Source: Solibacillus sp. FSL R7-0668 (GTDB lineage: Bacteria; Bacillota; Bacilli; Bacillales_A; Planococcaceae). Taken from it: a stretch of 64,000 nt of DNA. A model generated the notes under the pieces. It was given only the letters and a program-made list of their open reading frames with translations. It made no database searches and had not been told where the DNA came from. This document shows, piece after piece, positions 58,223 to 64,000 of this stretch. A program made the position numbers and the translations under genes. Within the stretch, counting starts at the first letter, position 1. Each line of letters begins with the position of its first letter. The stretch lies in the NCBI RefSeq assembly GCF_038006205.1, contig NZ_JBBOUU010000001.1:3848001-3912000 (forward strand), read 5' to 3'.

Positions 58223-58600
58223 TCAAAAAACCCCATCTGTATTGACCATTTTCTCTGGAATCACTTGTCCAACATCCCACATCTCGACAATTTTCCCAGC
58301 TTCCATACGCACAATATGCACAACTGCTACCCCAATCGCTTCTGGTTGCTGCTTTAAATGGGAGTACATCATTACTTTATCGCCATCTTCTAGTACAAGC
58401 TTTACTGTAAATTGCTTCTTCGTTGTCATCTTTGCACTTTCCTCCATACCGCGCATTAAAGCCTCTCTCCCCGCTGCAAAATACGCATTATGATGGACAA
58501 AACCTTCCCCTATATAAAGCTCATAGGCCTCTTTCACTTGCCCTTCTGCTACTAATTGCAAAAAGTCTTGAGCAATTTCTTTGTTTGATTTGTTTTCCAT
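58223..58600 (-). CDS. SnoaL-like (NTF2-fold) protein
   Basis: 125 residues, NTF2-like cone fold. AEGQVKEAYELYIGEGFVHHNAYFAAGREALMRGM and HIVRMEAGKIVEMWDVGQVIPE are characteristic of SnoaL-like polyketide-cyclase-type proteins; many have no known substrate. Its ATG directly follows the helD stop with no gap, so it is co-transcribed with helD. Confidence 0.8.
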   Translation of the reverse strand: MENKSNKEIAQDFLQLVAEGQVKEAYELYIGEGFVHHNAYFAAGREALMRGMEESAKMTTKKQFTVKLVLEDGDKVMMYSHLKQQPEAIGVAVVHIVRMEAGKIVEMWDVGQVIPEKMVNTDGVF

Positions 58601-60940
58601 TTATTCTTCCTCTTCCACTTTCGTTTGAATAGTCCCTTGCTCACTTGGCGCATGCAAAAATGGACTTGGTTCTCCCACACTATAAAGCGTTAGCTGATGC
58701 ATCGCTCTTGTACAGGCTGTATAAAGCAGGCGACGTACACGCTCCTGTCCGTAACGGTACTTGGATGCATCATAAATAATAACCCCGTCAAATTCGATTC
58801 CCTTTGCTAAATATGCCGGAATAACAATCACACCCGGTTCATATTCGGCAGAACTGGACTTCATTAGCTTTAATGAATCGATAGAGCCCGCTAATCCCTC
58901 ATAGGCTTCCTTACTCTCTTGCATAGACTGACAAATTATCGCGATTGTTGCCATCCCTTGAAGCTGCATAGCTTCCACACGCTGCGTAATCTTTTCATGT
59001 AACTGCTGTTTATTTGGAAGTATTGTGAATGTTGGCAGAGCACCTGTTCTATTAAACGGAATAATGGCATGCCCCTCTGGAATAAGCTGACGTGTAAATT
59101 CAATAATGGGCTTTGTCGAACGATAGCTACGATGCATGGTCAAAAGTGTGGTCTCTTCCTCTCCAAACAGCTCGATTAAGTGCTCAAAATTTTCGAGCTG
59201 ATGCGCATGTGTAAAAATTCCTTGGTTAAAGTCCCCTAAAACCGTAAATTTGGCAGCAGGGAATAAACGCTTCAACACCTCAAATTGAAATGGTGCATAA
59301 TCCTGTGCCTCATCAATAAAAATGTATTTAATTTGACGATTTACTTGCATCCCTAAAAGCCATTCTTTTAACAACACATAGGGCGTTGCATCCTCGTACG
59401 ACAATGTTCCAGCCGCTAGCTGTTGCTTAGTCACATGGCAAATTTCCGCCCAATGCTCCACTTCGCATTTAGGGGATTGCTCGTCAAACAGTCCTTCATA
59501 AATAGCCGGGATATCAATAAACTGCAATGTTTGAATGGCATCACGCAATGGCTTGAAGCGGCGAGCGACAAGTAGTTGAGCAAGCTGATTTTCTGTTATG
59601 TCGAATTGTTCTACTTCCTCACGCTCAAGTCCTTTTTTTCTTGCAAAATAGCGACGTGCCTCCTCATAAGCTGCATCACTTAGTAATTCCATTTCCTCTT
59701 GTACCCAATCCTTTGTCCGTTCATACTTCGCGCGTTCTTTTAATGTATTCATCAGCCCTTGCTGAATCTTTTCTAAGCGGGCTGCAAATGGTAATTGCCC
59801 GTAAATCATATAAAACTGCTGTGCTATTTTACTTGCGGGTATAATTTCTTCACCACGGAAAACAATCGGTTTAAATTGCATGCCCTTTTCTGTTAACGCA
59901 ATAAAGTACTGCTCGATATGAGTAAAAAATGCTGTCGATGCTTTATAGTGAATGGCAGTACGTCGGCTACCCATCAAATCTGTATGAGAGTTCGTCAATA
60001 AGGTTTCTAATTGTTCATACGCATTTTCAAGCGTGAAATCTGTATCAATTCGCTGCTGTAAATATTCTTGGAACGTTGTCTGCTGCATGTTTTCTTCTCC
60101 TAGCTCTGGTAACACATTAGCTACATAGCTGTTAAACATCGCATTAGGAGAAAATAATAGCACTTGATCGGCCTTTAATGTGGCACGATGCTTATATAAT
60201 AAATAGGCTACTCTTTGCAAGGCCGCTGATGTTTTCCCACTGCCAGCCGCACCATGCACGATTAACATTCTTCCCTGTTCATGACGAATCAATTTATTTT
60301 GCTCGCGCTGAATCGTCGAAACGATACTTTGCATTTGCTTATTCGCACCTTGTCCAAGCACTTCCTGTAATAGTTCGTCTCCTATTGTTAAGCTTGTATC
60401 AAACATTGAAAGAAGCTTGCCATTACGAATTAAATATTGCCATTTCTTTTCAAGCTCTCCTTCTATCGTGCCCCCTGGTGTTTGATAACGTACATGGCCT
60501 GGCTCATTATCGTAATACACACTTAATACCGGTGCACGCCAATCATAAACAATAAAATCCTCGCCGCTTTCATCCATTAATGATGAAATGCCAATATAGA
60601 TCGGTTCAGCTTGCTTCATACCTTGTTCCTTCAAATCAATTCGTGCAAAGTAAGGAGCGTTTTGCATTTTTTCTAGCGTAATGAGACGTTTTTTGGCATG
60701 GTCATAAGTCGTTTCACCCACTGCTAAAGCTTGCGTTTCCTGACGCATATTAATAATGGTTTCTAAAAAATCATCAAATGTATCGGTATTAACCTTGACC
60801 TCATCCCAGAATTGACGTCGAATGGAAACAACGTCTTGCTGACGCTTTGATGTTTCTGCCTTTAACTTTTGTGTTTGCTGATCCACCACTGCCAAAACAT
60901 CCTGCAAATGTTGCTGCTCTTGCTGAAATAATGTACTCAT
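58601..60940 (-). CDS. helD: HelD-type RNA polymerase-recycling helicase
   Basis: 779 residues, superfamily 1. N-terminal coiled coil (about residues 1-70, QQEQQHLQDVLAVVDQQTQKLKAETSKRQQ) that enters the RNA polymerase secondary channel in Bacillus HelD, Walker A VHGAAGSGKTSAALQ, IFIDEAQDYAPFQFEVL, and a C-terminal UvrD-like motif YTACTRAMHQLTLYS. It releases stalled RNA polymerase and is distinct from DNA helicases such as PcrA. Start ATG at 60940 with AAGGAG 8 bases upstream. Followed by the SnoaL-like gene. Confidence 0.93.
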   Translation of the reverse strand: MSTLFQQEQQHLQDVLAVVDQQTQKLKAETSKRQQDVVSIRRQFWDEVKVNTDTFDDFLETIINMRQETQALAVGETTYDHAKKRLITLEKMQNAPYFARIDLKEQGMKQAEPIYIGISSLMDESGEDFIVYDWRAPVLSVYYDNEPGHVRYQTPGGTIEGELEKKWQYLIRNGKLLSMFDTSLTIGDELLQEVLGQGANKQMQSIVSTIQREQNKLIRHEQGRMLIVHGAAGSGKTSAALQRVAYLLYKHRATLKADQVLLFSPNAMFNSYVANVLPELGEENMQQTTFQEYLQQRIDTDFTLENAYEQLETLLTNSHTDLMGSRRTAIHYKASTAFFTHIEQYFIALTEKGMQFKPIVFRGEEIIPASKIAQQFYMIYGQLPFAARLEKIQQGLMNTLKERAKYERTKDWVQEEMELLSDAAYEEARRYFARKKGLEREEVEQFDITENQLAQLLVARRFKPLRDAIQTLQFIDIPAIYEGLFDEQSPKCEVEHWAEICHVTKQQLAAGTLSYEDATPYVLLKEWLLGMQVNRQIKYIFIDEAQDYAPFQFEVLKRLFPAAKFTVLGDFNQGIFTHAHQLENFEHLIELFGEEETTLLTMHRSYRSTKPIIEFTRQLIPEGHAIIPFNRTGALPTFTILPNKQQLHEKITQRVEAMQLQGMATIAIICQSMQESKEAYEGLAGSIDSLKLMKSSSAEYEPGVIVIPAYLAKGIEFDGVIIYDASKYRYGQERVRRLLYTACTRAMHQLTLYSVGEPSPFLHAPSEQGTIQTKVEEEE

Positions 60941-61137
60941 CACATTCACTCCTTAAAAATTGATACAAAATGTTTGACGCACACATATTTTTGTTGTATT
61001 ATTAATATAGGGATAATATAAGCAAATAAAATATTTATGTGCATATCTTTAATAAGATAGCACACTTTTTTGCGTTTCGCAATGATTGTATACATAAAAT
61101 TAGTAGCATTTTTTTAATCGACTACCACAATAAATAC

Positions 61138-61881
61138 CTATAATTTTTTAGCCTTTATTATTAAAAATGGAGGGCTACGCAGTGTTTTTTCGAAATTAGG
61201 CACTTGTTGCAAAATTTCCTCTGATGGAATCGGTTCAACCATTTTTTCAATGGATAGATCATTACTTAATAATGTATTAACTATTGTACCAATAGTTCGG
61301 TGATACATAATCACGCCGTCTACCAACCAATCTTCTCTTCTCATACCCTCTTCTTGATAACGGTCCATTGCAAAATGCTGAATACTTCCTCTTTCATCTG
61401 TTATCCAATTATCTCGTCCCATATTCGCTGTATAAATAGGATGCTGAATTGAAAATAATAAAATACCATTTCTACTTAAGGCCTTACTAATTTTTTGAAT
61501 GACAGCATTCAAATCCGCCATATAATGAAGCGCCAAGGAACTACTAATAAAATGAAAAGAACCTTGTTGTAAAATTACATCTTCAAAAGCAATATTGAGA
61601 AATTTTAAACACTCTTGCTGATGACGCTCTTTAGCAGTAGCAATCATATTAGCAGATATATCAATTCCTAAGACTTCTTTCGCTCCTTTTTGTATACAAG
61701 TGGCAGCAAAATCTCCAGCGCCACAACCAATATCTAATGCAACTTGCCCTTGAAGATTAGGTACTAACTGCAAAAAATGAGGCTGTTCAATTTGCTTATT
61801 ATAATTAAATTCTCTCGCTCTAATTTCCTGATACTGTTCAAAAAAATCAAGATTATCATAAATGTTTTGTTTAATATCCAT
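61138..61881 (-). CDS. Class I SAM-dependent methyltransferase, substrate unknown
   Basis: 247 residues. Motif I VALDIGCGAGDFAATC, motif II VLGIDISANMIATAKERH and the Methyltransf_11/25-like FHFISSSLALHYMADLNAVIQKISKAL. The start at 61881 (MDIKQNIYDNLDFFEQYQEIR) is chosen by family resemblance; no good ribosome site is seen before it or before the in-frame TTG at 61917. It may be poorly translated or have a different start. Confidence 0.75.
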   Translation of the reverse strand: MDIKQNIYDNLDFFEQYQEIRAREFNYNKQIEQPHFLQLVPNLQGQVALDIGCGAGDFAATCIQKGAKEVLGIDISANMIATAKERHQQECLKFLNIAFEDVILQQGSFHFISSSLALHYMADLNAVIQKISKALSRNGILLFSIQHPIYTANMGRDNWITDERGSIQHFAMDRYQEEGMRREDWLVDGVIMYHRTIGTIVNTLLSNDLSIEKMVEPIPSEEILQQVPNFEKTLRSPPFLIIKAKKL

Positions 61882-62084
61882 CAACCATTCACATAACGTT
61901 ATGATGTATTTGCGCAAATTGATTATCTCATCCTATGCAAACTAATAATAGACTTATAATTCTGAATTTGTTAACATGTAGATAGAGGCATGTCATCTTT
62001 CGGAAATTTCACCTTTTTCTCAACTTCAAGACAGTCTGACAAGTAGCATCTGAAAAAACACTTACATACAACAAACTGAATAGA

Positions 62085-62119
62085 CCGATTTGAGACGTTA
62101 AGACACCTCAAATCGGTCT
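62085..62119 (+). terminator. Orphan plus-strand terminator
   Basis: Eleven-base perfect stem ACCGATTTGAG/CTCAAATCGGT (62085-62095 with 62108-62118), directly followed on the plus strand by a C and ten T (62120-62128 region). On the minus strand the tail is poor, so it points rightward. No plus-strand gene lies upstream of it. Confidence 0.75.
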
Positions 62120-62130
62120 TTTTTTTTATT

Positions 62131-62655
62131 TTACCGCTTCATCGATACTGCATAGTTCGTGGCTTCCTTTAATGCCTTTTCTTCTACTGGAATTCGAACA
62201 GCTAGCATGATGAAATTTAAAATTGTAAACACAATCGCAGTAACATAGGCTTGGAATAATAGTGGCAGCACTAATAGCTCAAGACAAACAACCAAATAAT
62301 TAGGATGGCGAATAAACGAATACGGGCCTCGTACAACGACATCTGCCCCAGGTAAAATAATAATTTTTGTATTCCAATACATGCCGAGTGACACTAAACA
62401 CCATACTCGAAATAGCTGTAAAACCACAAAAACCACGAGCAGACTATAAAACGGATCAACCATCGATTTAAAATAAAGTACTTCTACTAAAAGACTGAGG
62501 AAAAAACCGGCATGTAACAAAATCATAAACGGATAATGCGATGCCCCAACTTCATAAGCTCCTTTTGCGCGCATCCGTTTTTCATTTCTTTTGGCAATGA
62601 AAAGTTCTACCAGTCTTTGAATGATAACGAAAACAAGAATGAGGTAAAAGATCAA
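62131..62655 (-). CDS. bpsB: Isoprenylcysteine carboxyl methyltransferase family protein (BpsB/YpbQ-like)
   Basis: 174 residues, integral membrane methyltransferase with about four to five helices; family motif RGPYSFIRHPNYLVVCLELLVLP, RIPVEEKALKEATNYA at the C terminus. In Bacillus subtilis the equivalent protein methylates the alkylpyrones made by the type III polyketide synthase next to it. It starts 1 base after the polyketide synthase gene, so the two form one operon here too. Gene name given by this arrangement. Confidence 0.85.
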   Translation of the reverse strand: MIFYLILVFVIIQRLVELFIAKRNEKRMRAKGAYEVGASHYPFMILLHAGFFLSLLVEVLYFKSMVDPFYSLLVVFVVLQLFRVWCLVSLGMYWNTKIIILPGADVVVRGPYSFIRHPNYLVVCLELLVLPLLFQAYVTAIVFTILNFIMLAVRIPVEEKALKEATNYAVSMKR

Positions 62656-62656
62656 C

Positions 62657-63745
62657 TTATTCCCTCCATTCTAATAATACCGCTTCGCCACTAAAGCCTG
62701 GACCGAGTGCAACGAGCAAGCCTAACGCATTGGATTGATTTTCCTGAAGCATAAATTGCTCTAAAACGTAAAGCACTGTTGGAGAAGACATATTTCCATG
62801 CCTCTTTAGTATTTCACGTGAAACACTTGTATGTGCTCTTGTTAAATTCAGTGCTTCCTCATAAGCAGTTAATACCTTTTTTCCACCAGGATGCGCGACA
62901 AAATTGACGATTTGATCTGATAATACATTGTAGGTGCTTAAAAATTCATGTATAAAGGGGCTTAGCCAGCTTGAAATGATTGCTGGAATGCTCTTAGAAA
63001 ATACAACGTGCAAGCCCCCATTTTTTACATCCCATCCCATAACAGTTTCTGAATCGGGCATCCACTTAGATTGGCAGCCGAGGATGTGTGGGACGGCTCT
63101 ATCTTGTTCTATTTTCACATCATCACCGCAAATAAGTACACAGGCCGCGCCATCTGCAAATAAAGAAGTGCCCACTAAATTACTTTTTGAATAATCCTCC
63201 TTCTGAAAGGTAAGGCTACAAAGCTCTACACATACGACAAGCACTTTCGCGTTTGGGTGTGCTTTGCAATAGTCATAAGCCCTACTAACACCCGCAGCCC
63301 CTCCCGCACAGCCAAGTCCCCAAATCGGGATGCGAACAACAGAGTCCGAAAAAGATAATACATTCATAACACGTGCATCAATACTAGGCGTTGAAATGCC
63401 TGTACTACTGACGAAAATGATCGCGTCAATATCGGTAGTAGCCATATCGGTTTGTAAAAAGGCACGATTGGTTACACAACGTTGAATGACTTCCACACTA
63501 TATTCTGTAGCTAACTGAATATACAGGGCGTTGCGCTCTTCAAACGTATGGGCCTCGCGATACCAATTGGGCGGCACACAAAAATTGCGTGTTTCAATTT
63601 CCCCATTTTCAAAAACCTTTAAGAGCCTTTCTAATCTAGAAATTTTGTGCTGAAAAAGCTCTTTCGTTAGCTGCTCAATATTAGACTGGGCCAATGAGTA
63701 AGGTGGTGTATATGTACCAACCGAAATAATTTTAGGAATAGTCAT
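62657..63745 (-). CDS. bpsA: Type III polyketide synthase (alkylpyrone synthase, BpsA-like)
   Basis: 362 residues, chalcone-synthase fold. The catalytic triad is complete: Cys146 in IWGLGCAGGA, His285 in NFVAHPGGKK and Asn318 in RHGNMSSPTV. The ending ALGPGFSGEAVLLEW is typical. Bacterial BpsA enzymes extend fatty acyl-CoA with malonyl-CoA to alkylpyrones or alkylresorcinols, which are membrane-associated lipids. Start ATG at 63745 with AAGGAG upstream (CTCCTT on the plus strand). Operon with the downstream methyltransferase. Confidence 0.93.
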   Translation of the reverse strand: MTIPKIISVGTYTPPYSLAQSNIEQLTKELFQHKISRLERLLKVFENGEIETRNFCVPPNWYREAHTFEERNALYIQLATEYSVEVIQRCVTNRAFLQTDMATTDIDAIIFVSSTGISTPSIDARVMNVLSFSDSVVRIPIWGLGCAGGAAGVSRAYDYCKAHPNAKVLVVCVELCSLTFQKEDYSKSNLVGTSLFADGAACVLICGDDVKIEQDRAVPHILGCQSKWMPDSETVMGWDVKNGGLHVVFSKSIPAIISSWLSPFIHEFLSTYNVLSDQIVNFVAHPGGKKVLTAYEEALNLTRAHTSVSREILKRHGNMSSPTVLYVLEQFMLQENQSNALGLLVALGPGFSGEAVLLEWRE

Positions 63746-63758
63746 TGCTCCTTATAAT

Positions 63759-63948
63759 CAATTATGCCTCGGCATAATTGCGACCAGATTTTTTTGAGTT
63801 TGCTCGAAAAACTCCTCTAAAAATCTGTGACATCCGCCGGGGGCTTTAACTTGATTCAGCCGAAATCAGAACCTCCACTTATAGAAATGGAGGAATTCTG
63901 TACCGGTCGCTTTGCTTACGGTTCAAAATAATTTGCTGAAGCAAGTTA
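63759..63948. repeat. Structured non-coding element at the right edge (repeat-like or RNA)
   Basis: About 190 bases with three nested or consecutive foldable units: (a) a 10-base perfect hairpin with a 2-base loop (63759-63768 with 63771-63780); (b) a long bulged hairpin based on CAGATTTTT/AAAAATCTG (63785-63793 with 63819-63827) with an inner stem GAGTTT/AAACTC; (c) an outer 14-base stem (63847-63860 with 63935-63948, one mismatch) enclosing at least two smaller hairpins (CTCCA/TGGAG and ACCG/CGGT). No reading frame is supported. It lies upstream of bpsA. The remainder of the edge (63949-64000) shows nothing. Confidence 0.55.
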
Positions 63949-64000
63949 AGTACTTTCTTTCAATGTATTGATTAAGTAAAAGAAATATACAAAGGCTTTT

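Noticed and set aside
20361-62041. Shared 10-base string ACAGTCTGAC near 20361 and 62031 as a repeat
   Set aside because: Flanks do not match; a chance hit of this length is expected in 64 kb.
1-64000. CRISPR arrays, insertion sequences, prophage or tRNA genes
   Set aside because: No regularly spaced repeats, transposase or integrase sequences, or tRNA-like cloverleaf segments were noticed in the gaps between genes.

Overview
The window is a low-G+C Gram-positive chromosome segment. Gene content, protein sequences and the long ribosomal/RNA-polymerase cluster place it in the Bacillales, most likely in or near the Planococcaceae/Caryophanaceae (Solibacillus/Lysinibacillus-like). This placement is an inference from gene order and protein resemblance; no rRNA gene is present. 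No tRNA, rRNA, insertion sequence, prophage or CRISPR array was seen.

Layout. (1) 1-4.2 kb: the start of a BceS-like sensor kinase and its response regulator, a LysR regulator, and malate synthase G. (2) 4.4-37.6 kb, almost all on the minus strand: the conserved Bacillus cluster, read in transcription order as ctsR-mcsA-mcsB-clpC, radA, yacL-ispD, ispF, gltX, T-box-cysE-cysS-mrnC-rlmB-rae1, sigH, rpmG-secE-nusG, rplK-rplA, L10 leader-rplJ-rplL, rsmC, rpoB, rpoC, the L7Ae-like gene, rpsL-rpsG, fusA, tuf. Two departures from the textbook order stand out. disA is missing between radA and yacL, where a plus-strand acetate-transporter-family gene sits instead. The cluster also stops at tuf rather than continuing into the S10 genes. 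(3) 37.7-46.7 kb: small membrane proteins, HemAT, a hotdog thioesterase, two aldehyde dehydrogenases (one paired with a DUF779 gene), a DUF4003 gene, RluF and a downstream gene of unknown function. (4) 46.8-51.4 kb: a complete branched-chain amino-acid ABC transporter (livJHMGF). (5) 51.6-64 kb: two SAM methyltransferases, Ogt, malate:quinone oxidoreductase, a cupin protein, DegV, a zinc-protease-like protein, a lipoprotein cyclophilin, a SnoaL-like protein, HelD, and a type III polyketide synthase with its isoprenylcysteine-methyltransferase-like partner.

Regulation is well resolved by eye. There are near-consensus sigma-A promoters in front of the L7Ae-like/str genes, rplK, the L10 leader, rpmG, rpoB, tuf, ctsR and livJ. 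There is also a perfect CtsR heptad pair, a cysteine T-box with a TGC specifier, an L10 leader with attenuator, a good cre-like site in the mqo leader, and about twenty intrinsic terminators. One of these terminators is unexpectedly strong and lies between rpoB and rpoC.

Metabolically, malate synthase G, the acetate-transporter-family protein, the aldehyde dehydrogenases and malate:quinone oxidoreductase are consistent with use of C2 compounds through the glyoxylate bypass, although isocitrate lyase is not in the window. The points most worth checking are the rpoB-rpoC terminator, the unusual streptomycin-site residues of S12 (Arg56 and Ala104), the missing disA, a possible RNA switch between rluF and the next gene, and a highly structured non-coding element at the right edge.
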